Counted from the first letter of the stretch, positions 53,175 to 62,371 are shown. The stretch is 64,000 bases of DNA from Bacteroidia bacterium (GCA_026391215.1 JAPLDX010000059.1:1-64000), one strand, 5' to 3'. Numbers and translations are program-made. The notes: generated by a model from the sequence alone, not told the origin.

Positions 53175-54908
53175 ATGTTATCAATAGACGATATCAAAAA
53201 GAAAGCCCAGTCATGGCTTGGAAATGAATTCAATGAAGAGACCCGTAAAGAGGTCCGTGAAATGCTCGAAAAAGATGAAAAAAAGCTTATTGACGCCTTC
53301 TACCAGGATCTTGAGTTTGGCACCGGAGGCTTAAGAGGCATTATGGGAGCCGGAACCAACAGGATGAACATTTACACCCTTGGAATGGCAACGCAGGGGC
53401 TTTCAAATTATATCATCAAACAATGCGGTAATAAAGGCATTAGAGTTGCAATTGCCTATGATTGCCGCCATAATAGCAGGTTATTTGCTGAATGTACCGC
53501 TGATATTTTTTCCGCCAATGGATTCGAGGTATATCTTTTTGAATCCCTCCGCCCTACTCCTGAGCTTTCATTTGCCATCCGCCATTATAAATGCCACAGC
53601 GGTGTTGTAATTACGGCTTCTCATAATCCCCCGGAATACAATGGCTATAAAGCATACTGGAATGATGGCGGACAGGTCGTGGCTCCGCATGATGAAGGGA
53701 TCATTGATGAAGTGCGTAACATTAAATCGGTAAGCGAGATAAAATTCAACGGAAATAAGAATAAAATAAAGATTATAGGGAAAGAGACAGATGATGCATT
53801 CCTGAAAGAGGTTCTGAAAATGAGTATCAATCCGGAAATCATAAGAAAATACAGTGATATGGGAATAATCTATACCCCTATTCATGGTTCAGGTGTTATG
53901 CTCATTCCTCCCGCTCTCAAATTATTCGGATTCAGGAATATCATCAGCGTTCCCGAACAGGAAAAGCCTGATGGCAACTTCCCGACAGTCAAATCGCCCA
54001 ATCCTGAAGAGCCGGGTGCACTGAAGCTGGCTATTCTGAAAGCTGCTGAAACAGGAGCAGATCTTGTGATGGCTTCCGATCCTGATGCCGACAGGCTTGG
54101 AATTGCCTGCAAGAATAAGAAGGGCGAGTTTATTCTTCTTAACGGCAACCAGACCGGCGTTATCCTGACATATTATATACTGTCACAGTTTAAGGAAAAG
54201 AAGAAATACAAGGGTAACGAATACATCATTAAAACAATAGTCTCAACCGACCTCATGGACATGATCGCTGAGAAGCACAGGGTAAAATGTTATAATGTCC
54301 TTACAGGATTTAAATTCTTTGCTGAGCTGATCAGGAACCTGGAGGGAAAAGAAAAATATATAGGAGGCGGCGAAGAGAGTTATGGCTTCCTGCCGGGAGA
54401 TTATGTCCGGGATAAAGATGCTGTTGCTTCATGTGCGCTTGTTGCGGAAGCTGGAGCATGGGCAAAGAGTAAGGGCAAATCGCTTTATGAGATGCTGATT
54501 GATATCTACCTTGAATACGGATTGTACAAGGAAAAGCTGATAAATATAGTCCGGAAAGGCGCTGAAGGGGCTAATGAGATCAAGGCAATGATGATGGCTT
54601 ACAGGAAGAATCCACCTGAAATAATCAACAACAGCAGAGTAGTGAAGATCAACGATTATGAAACGCTTGTTTCAACAGATTGTGCATCAGGCAAGAATAC
54701 GAAGATTGATCTGCTTAAATCTGATGTTCTGCAGTTCTTCCTTGAAGATGGTTCAAAGATCTCTGTCCGTCCGTCTGGTACCGAGCCCAAGATAAAATTC
54801 TATTTCAGTGTAAATACGAAGTTGGAATCAACAGGTAAATTTGAGGAAACAGAAAAACTTCTTGATCTGAGGATACAGGGGATAATTACTGATATGAAGC
54901 TATCCTGA
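53175..54908 (+). CDS. Phosphoglucomutase/phosphomannomutase family protein
   Basis: This 577-aa alpha-D-phosphohexomutase interconverts hexose 1- and 6-phosphates. The four domains show GTGGLRGIMGAGTNRMNIYT, VVITASHNPPEYNGYKAYWN (active-site phosphoserine in TASHNP), MASDPDADRLGIACKNKKGE (metal binding), KYIGGGEESYGFLPGDYVRD (sugar recognition) and SVRPSGTEPKIKFYF (phosphate binding). It is longer than the 450-aa bacterial type and matches the 570-580-aa PGM2/YbbT-like form of Bacteroidota. It would supply glucose 1-phosphate for rfbA and ugd. Whether it prefers glucose or mannose cannot be read. Confidence 0.93.
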   Translation: MLSIDDIKKKAQSWLGNEFNEETRKEVREMLEKDEKKLIDAFYQDLEFGTGGLRGIMGAGTNRMNIYTLGMATQGLSNYIIKQCGNKGIRVAIAYDCRHNSRLFAECTADIFSANGFEVYLFESLRPTPELSFAIRHYKCHSGVVITASHNPPEYNGYKAYWNDGGQVVAPHDEGIIDEVRNIKSVSEIKFNGNKNKIKIIGKETDDAFLKEVLKMSINPEIIRKYSDMGIIYTPIHGSGVMLIPPALKLFGFRNIISVPEQEKPDGNFPTVKSPNPEEPGALKLAILKAAETGADLVMASDPDADRLGIACKNKKGEFILLNGNQTGVILTYYILSQFKEKKKYKGNEYIIKTIVSTDLMDMIAEKHRVKCYNVLTGFKFFAELIRNLEGKEKYIGGGEESYGFLPGDYVRDKDAVASCALVAEAGAWAKSKGKSLYEMLIDIYLEYGLYKEKLINIVRKGAEGANEIKAMMMAYRKNPPEIINNSRVVKINDYETLVSTDCASGKNTKIDLLKSDVLQFFLEDGSKISVRPSGTEPKIKFYFSVNTKLESTGKFEETEKLLDLRIQGIITDMKLS

Positions 54909-54909
54909 A

Positions 54910-55055
54910 TACCCCCCATCGCCCCTGCCTTGCTCCGCCGAAGCGGCTACGCGAAGGCGAAGAAGGGGGCTAAACTGTGGTTATAAATTAATTTTAAAAA
55001 TGTGCATAAGGTAGTCCCCATTTAGGGGGAAGCCGCGAAGCGGCAGGGGATTTAT
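54910..55055. repeat. G/C-tract hairpin repeat element, copy D
   Basis: It runs from ACCCCCC (54911) to GCAGGGGATT (55051) in the gap between the phosphohexomutase stop and the yjbQ stop. 54910-54971 is close to the reverse complement of 20618-20679 over about 62 bp, including the GCCGCTTCGGCGGAGC hairpin. The other arm has the GCCGCTTCGCGGC hairpin (minus strand) and CCCCCTAAATGGGG. The AT-rich core differs from copies B and C. Confidence 0.85.
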
Positions 55056-55057
55056 GT

Positions 55058-55474
55058 CTATTCCCCTATTATTTTGACAAGAACCCGTTTGCGGCGTTTG
55101 CCATCAAATTCTCCATAAAAGATCTGTTCCCAGGGACCAAAATCCATCTGTCCTTTTGTAACGGCTACCACCACTTCCCTGCCCATCAGAGTACGCTTGA
55201 TATGGGCATCCGCATTATCTTCAAAACCGTTATGCTTATACTGTGAATATGGTTTTTCAGGAGCCAGCTTCTCAAGCCATACTTCAAAATCATGGTGCAG
55301 TCCTGCTTCGTCGTCATTGATGAAAACAGAAGCGCTTATATGCATTGCATTCACGAGTATAAGTCCTTCCAGAATTCCTGACTCATTCAGGCATCTTTCA
55401 ACTTGTTCTGTAATGTTCACGAATGCTCTGCGGGTCGAAATTTCAAACCAGAGTTCTTTACGATATGATTTCAT
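55058..55474 (-). CDS. YjbQ family protein (UPF0047)
   Basis: This 138-aa protein carries the UPF0047 pattern: [93 protein letters not shown] and [12 protein letters not shown]. coli YjbQ has weak thiamine-phosphate synthase activity; the true role is unsettled. The conserved His and Asp residues (NAMHIS, GLHHD, DAHIKR) probably bind metal. Cytoplasmic. It is alone on its strand, just right of repeat copy D. Confidence 0.92.
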   Translation of the reverse strand: MKSYRKELWFEISTRRAFVNITEQVERCLNESGILEGLILVNAMHISASVFINDDEAGLHHDFEVWLEKLAPEKPYSQYKHNGFEDNADAHIKRTLMGREVVVAVTKGQMDFGPWEQIFYGEFDGKRRKRVLVKIIGE

Positions 55475-55573
55475 GTTTTTTCTGGAAAGTTAAAGAATAA
55501 TCTGAAAACCCTGTCTGTCAATTCATATCATCTGTTCGTGAATTCGTAATCAATTATTATCCCGTCATTTTAG

Positions 55574-55581
55574 TAATTTTG
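55574..55581 (+). promoter_or_regulatory. Bacteroidota -7 box (TAATTTTG)
   Basis: TAATTTTG fits TAnnTTTG and ends 19 bases before the ATG at 55601. The -33 position reads CAAT, so only the -7 box supports it. Confidence 0.5.
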
Positions 55582-55600
55582 ATTATACACTATTAAAACG

Positions 55601-56146
55601 ATGAAAACACTGAAAATTACCCTAATTACATGGATTTTTACCGCTTTTTTTTCTCATGCGGCAAGTGGACAAATGAATGCTGTGGCAGATACAACAGGCG
55701 ATTATGCCGCAGTGAAACACACAATTGAGCAGGGTATCGGCTGGGCAATTGAGAAGGACTTTGAAGCCATGTACAAAATGTGGGCAGATAATCTGTTCCT
55801 CTTCTGGCTGACTTCAGACAGCAAAGTAATAGGACTGGAGGACTTTAAAAAATACTCTGAAGTCTGGAAAGATCCGGAATTCCGCGGGACTCACTTCGCA
55901 TTCAGGGATTTGCGCATTATCTTTTCGCAATCCCGTGACGTAGCCTGGTACTCCTGCTTTCTCGATGATTGCAGCTCCTACAAGGGTAAAGAGTCCTGCC
56001 TGAAAAATGTTTTCCAGACAGGTGTATTGGAGAAGCGCGACGGCCACTGGGTTCACGTGCTGATGCACGGAGCTTACCCTATCGATAAGATCCCTGAGAA
56101 TTATGTCAGAAAGTTCTATTCGGATCTCTTTGAGAATCAGGATTGA
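55601..56146 (+). CDS. Exported NTF2-like/DUF4440-type protein
   Basis: This 181-aa protein has a signal peptide (residues 1-23, ending HAASGQ). The mature part has the NTF2-like cone: YAAVKHTIEQGIGWAIEKDF, EAMYKMWADNLFLFWLTSDS, VIGLEDFKKYSEVWKDPEFR, LRIIFSQSRDVAWYSCFLDD and FQTGVLEKRDGHWVHVLMHG. A CFLDDC pair of Cys is near residue 125. Such domains bind small ligands or catalyse isomerase-like steps, but no function is assigned. It starts the one-strand run that continues to 63437 and is followed by a serine hydrolase 57 bases later. Confidence 0.85.
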   Translation: MKTLKITLITWIFTAFFSHAASGQMNAVADTTGDYAAVKHTIEQGIGWAIEKDFEAMYKMWADNLFLFWLTSDSKVIGLEDFKKYSEVWKDPEFRGTHFAFRDLRIIFSQSRDVAWYSCFLDDCSSYKGKESCLKNVFQTGVLEKRDGHWVHVLMHGAYPIDKIPENYVRKFYSDLFENQD

Positions 56147-56169
56147 TTTTATTCTCCCGGTATATTTTT

Positions 56170-56177
56170 TACTTTTG
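56170..56177 (+). promoter_or_regulatory. Bacteroidota -7 box (TACTTTTG)
   Basis: TACTTTTG matches TAnnTTTG and ends 25 bases before the serine hydrolase ATG at 56203; the -33 position is TTTT (56147-56150) with a 19-base spacer, three of four matching TTTG. Confidence 0.55.
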
Positions 56178-56202
56178 AACTGTCAATTCTTGTGACAGAA
56201 TC

Positions 56203-57249
56203 ATGATAAGACCTGGTGTAACCATTGTGTTTGTTTTTTTTTCATCCCCTTTTCTGGCTGCACAGGCAATTATACCTACCCTTGATAATGCCATTTTAAA
56301 AGCAGAGAACAGGATTGAAAACAGCAGCATGCCTTCTTTCAGAAATCTTGAGAGTTTTCTTGTCTGGTCTGAAGACAGCTTAAGGCATAAAAAGTATTAT
56401 AATGGTGTGTCAGGAGAGTCTCTTCACCAGGTCCAGTCGCAAACAAAAAGCATTGTGTCGCTGCTGATGGGGATTGCAATAGATCAAGGATTTGTAACTA
56501 GTGAATTGGAAAAGGTCTCAAACTTTTTTCCGGAATACTTTCATAAGGAAGACAGTCTGAAATCATTGGTTACAATCCGCGACCTGTTGACAATGTCATC
56601 AGGTTTTGAATGGGAGGAGATGATCCCGTTTAATGATCAGCGCAATGATAATATAAAGATGAATTATAGCGGCAGTTACCTTCAGTATGCCCTTTCCCGT
56701 CCGATGGCAGCTAAACCATCTGTCGAATTCAAGTACAACAGCGGATCTCCCATGATCGTGGCAGGTATCATCGAGAAAACAACAAAAATGTCACTGGATA
56801 AATTCGCGGAAAAGTATCTATTCAATCCGTTGAATATTGTTGAATATAGATGGATAAAGGATTCGAAAGGTTTCTGCCATGCAGGAGGGGGGTTGTTCCT
56901 GAAGCCTGAAGATATGGTAAAAATCGGCATTTTGATACTCGACAAAGGTAAATGGAATAGAAACACAATTATTTCAGAAGACTGGATCCGGAAAAGTTGC
57001 CAACCTAATTTATTAACCACATTCAGCGAACAAAGCTATGGCTATTTCTGGTGGATTCAGGAGATAAAAGTTAGTGATGCCAAGACAACTAAAGTGATAT
57101 CAGCACAGGGAGCAGGCGGTCAGTATATGTACATTATCCCTGAATATAGTTTAATAGTAGCCTTCACTGAAAATAATTTCGGAACACCTCTCGTGGGACC
57201 ATTTCTTTTTAGTACTTATATATTGCCGGCATTGCAGCATGTGCCATAA
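56203..57249 (+). CDS. Exported SxxK serine hydrolase (beta-lactamase/class C type), paralogue 1
   Basis: This 348-aa protein has a signal peptide (FVFFSSPFLAAQ). It belongs to the beta-lactamase-like/DD-peptidase fold. The nucleophile is in QSQTKSIVSLLMGIA (Ser79-x-x-Lys82). The second motif reads KYNSGSPM (Tyr178-Asn-Ser180). ISAQGAGGQYMYIIPE replaces the third motif (KTG/HxG) with GAGG. VTIRDLLTMSSGFEWEEM and GGGLFLKPEDMVKIGILILD are further family marks. The real substrate could be a peptide, ester or beta-lactam. It is 22-30% alike in motifs to three genes at 60062, 61292 and 62376, with a different start of the gene. Confidence 0.9.
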   Translation: MIRPGVTIVFVFFSSPFLAAQAIIPTLDNAILKAENRIENSSMPSFRNLESFLVWSEDSLRHKKYYNGVSGESLHQVQSQTKSIVSLLMGIAIDQGFVTSELEKVSNFFPEYFHKEDSLKSLVTIRDLLTMSSGFEWEEMIPFNDQRNDNIKMNYSGSYLQYALSRPMAAKPSVEFKYNSGSPMIVAGIIEKTTKMSLDKFAEKYLFNPLNIVEYRWIKDSKGFCHAGGGLFLKPEDMVKIGILILDKGKWNRNTIISEDWIRKSCQPNLLTTFSEQSYGYFWWIQEIKVSDAKTTKVISAQGAGGQYMYIIPEYSLIVAFTENNFGTPLVGPFLFSTYILPALQHVP

Positions 57250-57389
57250 CTCCTGGAGACAGGCTCATGGACTTTTTTAGCAAACTGTATTGATTTGTGA
57301 TCAATCAGGAAACTCCCCTGAACAATTTGTAAATTGTATAATATTCAATTTAAGTAGTCTTAATAAATTAGTTAAAGAAGCCAAAAGAA

Positions 57390-57734
57390 ATGAACAAATT
57401 TGATGAGATCAACCGGAAACGGAAAGAATCAAATGCCCGCTTTGAAACGCTTAATTCAAAAGTCTATAAACTCTATCTCGAAATGAGTGATGCGACCTTT
57501 TGCGACGGAGCACTGGCAAAGAAAACAAAGGAGCTTATTGCAGTGGCAATAGGTGCGGTAACCAACTGTGAATCATGCATGCAATGGCATATAGAACAGG
57601 CTTACAAGGATGGTGCTACCATCCACGAAGTACTTGAAGCGCTGGAAGTTGCCATAGATATGGGAGTAGGTCCGGTTACTGTAAATTCAAGGTTCGCCCT
57701 TGATGTGATGGAACATACTTTCGGAAAAATATAG
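57390..57734 (+). CDS. Carboxymuconolactone decarboxylase/AhpD-like protein
   Basis: This 114-aa helical protein has the AhpD core GAVTNCESCMQWHIEQAYKD, where C-x-x-C followed by His is the peroxidase site. TKELIAVAIGA and TIHEVLEALEVAIDMGVGPV complete the CMD fold. No signal peptide, so it should be in the cytoplasm. AhpD relatives reduce alkyl hydroperoxides through a redox-active disulfide. It lies between two exported protein genes on the same strand (gaps of 140 and 53 bases), probably with its own promoter. The exact substrate is unknown. Confidence 0.9.
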   Translation: MNKFDEINRKRKESNARFETLNSKVYKLYLEMSDATFCDGALAKKTKELIAVAIGAVTNCESCMQWHIEQAYKDGATIHEVLEALEVAIDMGVGPVTVNSRFALDVMEHTFGKI

Positions 57735-57787
57735 CAGCCTCTGAAAGTCAGCAAAAAACATTTTCAAATTTTTAAATTTTTAAATTA

Positions 57788-58978
57788 ATGAAACAAACTT
57801 TTCTCATCTTATGGATTCTCAGCTTACTGACATCCTGCAGCGGTCAAAATGACCAGCTTCCGGCACCATCCGGAAAGTATCTGACAGGTGTTTCTTATAT
57901 CGCCCTGACAGATTCATCCCGTAAAGAATTGTTTGACAATGACTTAAAGAGTAACCGTGTACTGACAATCAAAGTATGGTATCCGGCCGACGAGAAAACT
58001 CATGATGAATTATATCTGGAGAACCCTGAAATACTAATTACCAATTTCGGATTTACAGATATTTACAGGACACTTAAAACGAGTTCGTCGCGTGATGTCC
58101 CGGTATCTTCGAATGAACATTCTTACCCGGTACTGATCTATTCGCACGGATGGGGTGAGCACTTTTCCCAGAATACGATCCTGATGGAAGAGCTGGCCAG
58201 CCATGGATATATTGTCTTCAGCATAGCTCATCATTTCGAATGTAAATTCTCTGCTTACCCTGATGGCCGCATAATAATTCTTAATCCAAACAGCAACAGG
58301 TTTAACCAGTTCATGAAGGAACAGAGCAATCCTGAAGCGCTGGCAATTTTCGGAAAGATGGCTAAAACATCAGATGATGACCAACGGGCAGATATTTTTA
58401 CTGAAACCAATAATATTATGCCTGTACTGATGAAGGAGAGTCCTGCGTACTGGGCCGGTGATATTACATTCTTCTTAAGTGAGCTGGAAAAAATAAATAG
58501 TTCCGATGCAATATTTAAAGGGAAGCTTGACCTGTCCGGGATCGGAGTACTAGGAATGTCGATGGGCGGCATTGCAACAAACGAGGTATGTATCTCTGAT
58601 AACAGGGTAAAAGCCGGTGTAAATATTGACGGTGCAATTTATGGATCAGCGGTAAATGAGAAGATTAAAACACCATACCTGTTTCTTAACAGCCAGCGGT
58701 ATCTTGGCTACGGAAATCTTTTTACCAGCAGGGTAGTTAACGACTCATATTCTGTTACAGTCAGAAATTCAGACCATTATAACTTTACCGATTATGCATT
58801 ATTCCCAATCCGAAACCTCAGTCAGATTGGGACTATTGATCCTGAAATACCAATCCGGCTAATGAATAGTCTGACGATCCTGTTCTTTGATAAATACCTT
58901 ATGAAGTCAGGGAATGGTGATTTAGAATTATCTTGTAAAAAATTCGATGTTGAGTATGTTACCAACAAAAAGGAATAA
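57788..58978 (+). CDS. Platelet-activating-factor-acetylhydrolase-like lipoprotein (alpha/beta hydrolase)
   Basis: This 396-aa protein begins with an SPII signal (LILWILSLLTSC, Cys about residue 17). It has an alpha/beta-hydrolase fold: YPVLIYSHGWGEHFSQNTIL (oxyanion HGWG), HGYIVFSIAHHFECKFSAYP, and the nucleophile in IGVLGMSMGGIATNEVCISD (G-M-S-M-G, Ser about residue 259). DGAIYG and NSDHYNFTDY supply candidate Asp and His. FDVEYVTNK ends the chain. It resembles the PAF-acetylhydrolase family, which cut short-chain acyl groups from phospholipids. Substrate here unknown. It should be periplasmic or on the outer membrane. Confidence 0.87.
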   Translation: MKQTFLILWILSLLTSCSGQNDQLPAPSGKYLTGVSYIALTDSSRKELFDNDLKSNRVLTIKVWYPADEKTHDELYLENPEILITNFGFTDIYRTLKTSSSRDVPVSSNEHSYPVLIYSHGWGEHFSQNTILMEELASHGYIVFSIAHHFECKFSAYPDGRIIILNPNSNRFNQFMKEQSNPEALAIFGKMAKTSDDDQRADIFTETNNIMPVLMKESPAYWAGDITFFLSELEKINSSDAIFKGKLDLSGIGVLGMSMGGIATNEVCISDNRVKAGVNIDGAIYGSAVNEKIKTPYLFLNSQRYLGYGNLFTSRVVNDSYSVTVRNSDHYNFTDYALFPIRNLSQIGTIDPEIPIRLMNSLTILFFDKYLMKSGNGDLELSCKKFDVEYVTNKKE

Positions 58979-58991
58979 AAATTAAGGGTAA

Positions 58992-59336
58992 ATGAAGAAA
59001 AACAAAATTGATTTCCGGGTAATAGACTGGAACAGCATCCTGCCACAGGAATATCCCGGAACAAAAGGTGTTGCATACTGGCAGACACTTCAGATGCAGG
59101 GTATAAGGCTCCGGATAGTGGAATATTCAAAAGGTTATCTTGCGGATCACTGGTGCCAGAAAGGCCATATCGTTTATTGTATTGAAGGTGAGTTTACCAG
59201 CGAACTTAAGGATGGCAGAAAGTTTGTTATGACTCCAGGTATGACTTATATTGTATCGGACGAAATGAGTTCACATCGTTCCACGACAGAAACAGGTGTT
59301 AAGGTCCTTATAATAGATGGCGACTTTTTAAAGTAA
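58992..59336 (+). CDS. Cupin-fold protein with DHWC motif
   Basis: This 114-aa protein has the cupin strands LRIVEYSKGYLADHWCQKGH, IVYCIEGEFTSELKDGRKFV and MTPGMTYIVSDEMSSHRSTT. His and Cys in ADHWCQKGH and the last His in SSHRST are candidate metal ligands. It fits a small Bacteroidota family named for a DHCW motif. No signal peptide. It lies 13 bases after the hydrolase gene and 46 before the methyltransferase gene, on the same strand. Function unknown. Confidence 0.82.
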   Translation: MKKNKIDFRVIDWNSILPQEYPGTKGVAYWQTLQMQGIRLRIVEYSKGYLADHWCQKGHIVYCIEGEFTSELKDGRKFVMTPGMTYIVSDEMSSHRSTTETGVKVLIIDGDFLK

Positions 59337-59382
59337 CTTTATTGTTAAGATTATATTATTGAACCTCAAATGATTAAATAGA

Positions 59383-60006
59383 ATGGTGAAGCATCTCTTC
59401 ATTTATATATTGCTGCTGGCTTTATCCTCTCCTGACCTGCTCTCACAGGAAATGAAAGTCCCTGTTGAACCCTCCGAAACCTGGAGTAATAACCAGCATA
59501 AGCCTGAAAAACTGATGGATGCCATCGGGCTTAAGGAAGGTATGACTATAGCTGATATCGGTGCCGGCCGCGGACGGATGACAGTCTTCTTTTCACTTAA
59601 AGTGGGGGAAACAGGAAAAGTATTTGCAAATGAAATCGATGAGACTGCCCTTGAATATCTGAAAGAACGATGCAAGAAGAACAACATGGATAATGTTACA
59701 ACTTTCCTGGGAACGGTTGACAGTCCCATGCTGCCAGCCGGTGAGGCAGATATTGCATTTATGATCATGACTTACCATCACCTTGCAAAGCCTGTTGAGA
59801 TGATGAAGAATACGATCCCATGCCTGAAAAAAGATGGCGTTCTTGTTGTTGTCGAACATGACCCTGTCAGGTCTGGCGAGACCGGAAGCGAAAGCACTTC
59901 AAGGGAAAAGCTTGCAAGAGAGGCAGATGAAGCCGGATTTAAGATTGTTGATGTCAACAGCGAACTTCTTGAAAGGGACAATATTTTTTTCCTGAAAGAA
60001 AAATAG
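59383..60006 (+). CDS. Class I SAM-dependent methyltransferase with signal peptide
   Basis: This 207-aa protein opens with an N-terminal signal peptide (FIYILLLALSSPDLLSQ, with cleavage after LSQ near residue 22). A Rossmann methyltransferase domain follows: TIADIGAGRGRMTVFFSLKV (motif I), KVFANEIDETALEYL (acidic residue for the ribose), PAGEADIAFMIMTYHHLAKP and KKDGVLVVVEHDP. The fold is intact, but S-adenosylmethionine is normally cytoplasmic, so an exported methyltransferase is odd; either the signal is not cleaved or it works otherwise. Related exported forms exist in Bacteroidota and Acidobacteriota. Confidence 0.87.
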   Translation: MVKHLFIYILLLALSSPDLLSQEMKVPVEPSETWSNNQHKPEKLMDAIGLKEGMTIADIGAGRGRMTVFFSLKVGETGKVFANEIDETALEYLKERCKKNNMDNVTTFLGTVDSPMLPAGEADIAFMIMTYHHLAKPVEMMKNTIPCLKKDGVLVVVEHDPVRSGETGSESTSREKLAREADEAGFKIVDVNSELLERDNIFFLKEK

Positions 60007-60061
60007 GGTTTTATCGATATGCAGGGTCTTATAATAAATACTGGTAATCAAAATCCTCCGG

Positions 60062-61264
60062 ATGAAACTATCATCCTTATATTATAATCCCGGTAAAATT
60101 TTCATTTTCTTTATTTTCGTTTTAACTGTTTTACAGACTGGCTGTGAAAAGGAAGAAAAATATCCGGAAGTTTATGAATATAAAACTCCAGATCAACTCA
60201 GTGACGGATGGATCACACAGTCCCTGAGTGATGCAGGAATAAATGAAAAAATCCTGTATAACATGATGAACAGGATTCTTGCAACTTCTGAGCATAATAT
60301 CCACAGCATTCTCATCTTAAAAGACAGTAAACTTTTTTTTGAGGAATATTTTGAAGGAGAAAAGTTTAAACTGGGGAAATATACCGGTGAATACGGATAT
60401 GACAGAGACGATCTTCATACACTTTGCTCAGCCACAAAGAGTTTTGCTTCCGCACTACTGGGTATCGCTTTGGATAAGGGATATATTGCATCAGTGGATA
60501 TGAAGGTATACGATTTCTTCCCTGAAAACTCTGACCTTGTATCTCTCACTCCTGACAAAGGAAATATGACTATAAGACATCTTCTTACCATGACATCCGG
60601 GTTGCAATGGGATGATGAATCCACCTCATATTATGATCCTGCCAATGATATGTACCAGCTTTTCACCAGGAGTGATCCCATGAGATTCATACTTTCTAAA
60701 GACCTTATTAAAGCACCTGGAACATTTTTTGAATATGCAAACTGCAATACAAACTTGCTGGGTGAAATTGTTCACCGGGTAACAAAGATAAGGCTCGATC
60801 TGTTTTGCGACTCATTGTTGTTTTCAAAACTTGGTATTAAAGTATATGAGTGGCAAAAGATCAAACCTGAAATAATTTTTACATCGGGAGATCTTATGCT
60901 CCGTCCAAGAGATATGGCAAAATTCGGACAGCTATTTCTTAACAAAGGTGTCTGGGATGGTGAGCAGGTGATCTCTGAAGAATGGTGCACACTTTCAACA
61001 TCCAAACATATTGATCCAAACGATTATTCAGACAATTTTGACTGGTCAGATGGATATGGCTTTCAATGGTGGCAAAAAGATTATACCAGCAACAAGAAAG
61101 TATATCATTCGTATTTTGCCTCCGGATGGGGTGGCCAGCGGATAATAGTAATTCCTGAGCTTGAAACAGTTATAGTTTTTACAGGAGGCAATTATTACAC
61201 GAATGAAAAAATATCCTGTTATACTATTGTTGAAGATTATATAATACCTGCTTTGCAGGATTAG
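60062..61264 (+). CDS. SxxK serine hydrolase lipoprotein, paralogue 2
   Basis: This 400-aa protein has an SPII signal (FIFFIFVLTVLQTGC, Cys about residue 29). The fold is beta-lactamase/DD-peptidase-like: LCSATKSFASALLGIA (Ser123-x-x-Lys126), FEYANCNTNLLGEI (Tyr225-Ala-Asn227) and SGWGGQRIIVIPE as third motif. Other family marks are TIRHLLTMTSGLQWDDES, SGDLMLRPRDMAKFGQLFLN and GEQVISEEW. An N-terminal extension (KEEKYPEVYEYKTPDQLSDG) is not seen in the first paralogue. It is the first of three tandem copies separated by 27 and 4 bases. Confidence 0.92.
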   Translation: MKLSSLYYNPGKIFIFFIFVLTVLQTGCEKEEKYPEVYEYKTPDQLSDGWITQSLSDAGINEKILYNMMNRILATSEHNIHSILILKDSKLFFEEYFEGEKFKLGKYTGEYGYDRDDLHTLCSATKSFASALLGIALDKGYIASVDMKVYDFFPENSDLVSLTPDKGNMTIRHLLTMTSGLQWDDESTSYYDPANDMYQLFTRSDPMRFILSKDLIKAPGTFFEYANCNTNLLGEIVHRVTKIRLDLFCDSLLFSKLGIKVYEWQKIKPEIIFTSGDLMLRPRDMAKFGQLFLNKGVWDGEQVISEEWCTLSTSKHIDPNDYSDNFDWSDGYGFQWWQKDYTSNKKVYHSYFASGWGGQRIIVIPELETVIVFTGGNYYTNEKISCYTIVEDYIIPALQD

Positions 61265-61291
61265 ATAAATTATTGATTAAAAGTAAAGTAT

Positions 61292-62371
61292 ATGAATAAG
61301 TTTAAGAATCTAATATTGTTTCAGTCAATTCTGCTGATAATTATCTTCTTTCCCTCGTGCCGGAAGCAAGAAGAGAACGATAGGTTCCCTCTGGCTGATC
61401 AGTATAATATTAACGGTGAACAGCTTACTGCGGCTTTTGATGAAATGAGGACGGTTGAGGGAGCACTAAGCCTTATTGTCTGCCGTGAAGGAACTATTGT
61501 TGCTGAAGAATATACAAACTACAAAACTTACGGCGCCGACAGTATAAAAAACATAATGTCAGTGACAAAAACCTTTACCGGTGTGCTTGTAGGGCTGGCG
61601 ATAGAAAAAGGTTTCATTGAAAGCGTTAATGATCCCATCAGCAAATACCTGACAGGTATCGTGACTTTCCCTGACAATATTAAACCAAACATAACCATTG
61701 ACCAGCTTCTTAAAATGTCTTTCGGGCACTCCTGGAACGGAACCTCGGAGGCCAGCCTGTTTGAGGAATGTTTCTTCGACTCGGAAGATAATCTGCAGTA
61801 TATCATTGACCTTCCTCTGGTAAGCACCCCGGGTGCTGTATTCAATTACAGCGACGGTGCTTCTCATCTGCTTTCAGTGATAATTACAGAAGCCTCCGGC
61901 ATGAATACCCTTGATTTTGCTAAAGAGAATCTCTTTGATCCTCTTGGCATTACAAAGTTCACCTGGGCAACTGATAACAGGGGATACCCTCTCGGTGCGG
62001 CTTATTTACGGATCACTCCTGCTGATATGGTAAAATTCGGAAACCTGATTCTTAACAAGGGAAAATACGACAGCAAGCAGATTGTACCCGAAAGCTGGAT
62101 CAACACAATGACCACCACAAAAATCTCCACTAATAACGATGTGCTTTATGGTCCTGAATATGGCTACCAGATTTGGCTGGGAAGTGCATCAGGACACCGG
62201 TATTATATGGCAATGGGCTGGGGCGGACAGTTTATATTCATTGTTCCCGATCAGGATCTTGTCGTTACTGCCACCTGCTGGACAAGTGATATCACCTATC
62301 AGCAGGCAGGAGAACAGTGGGTCAGTATTATCAGGATCATAGTTGAACAGATCTTCCCGGCAGTGAATTAG
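61292..62371 (+). CDS. SxxK serine hydrolase lipoprotein, paralogue 3
   Basis: This 359-aa protein has an SPII signal (LLIIIFFPSC, Cys about residue 23). Motifs are NIMSVTKTFTGVLVGLA (Ser90-x-x-Lys93), FNYSDGASHLLSVI (Tyr186-Ser-Asp188, where Asp replaces the Asn) and AMGWGGQFIFIVPD. TIDQLLKMSFGHSWNGTS and ITPADMVKFGNLILNKG are shared with the other copies. It lies between paralogues 2 and 4, with a 4-base gap to the latter, so they are co-transcribed. Confidence 0.91.
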   Translation: MNKFKNLILFQSILLIIIFFPSCRKQEENDRFPLADQYNINGEQLTAAFDEMRTVEGALSLIVCREGTIVAEEYTNYKTYGADSIKNIMSVTKTFTGVLVGLAIEKGFIESVNDPISKYLTGIVTFPDNIKPNITIDQLLKMSFGHSWNGTSEASLFEECFFDSEDNLQYIIDLPLVSTPGAVFNYSDGASHLLSVIITEASGMNTLDFAKENLFDPLGITKFTWATDNRGYPLGAAYLRITPADMVKFGNLILNKGKYDSKQIVPESWINTMTTTKISTNNDVLYGPEYGYQIWLGSASGHRYYMAMGWGGQFIFIVPDQDLVVTATCWTSDITYQQAGEQWVSIIRIIVEQIFPAVN

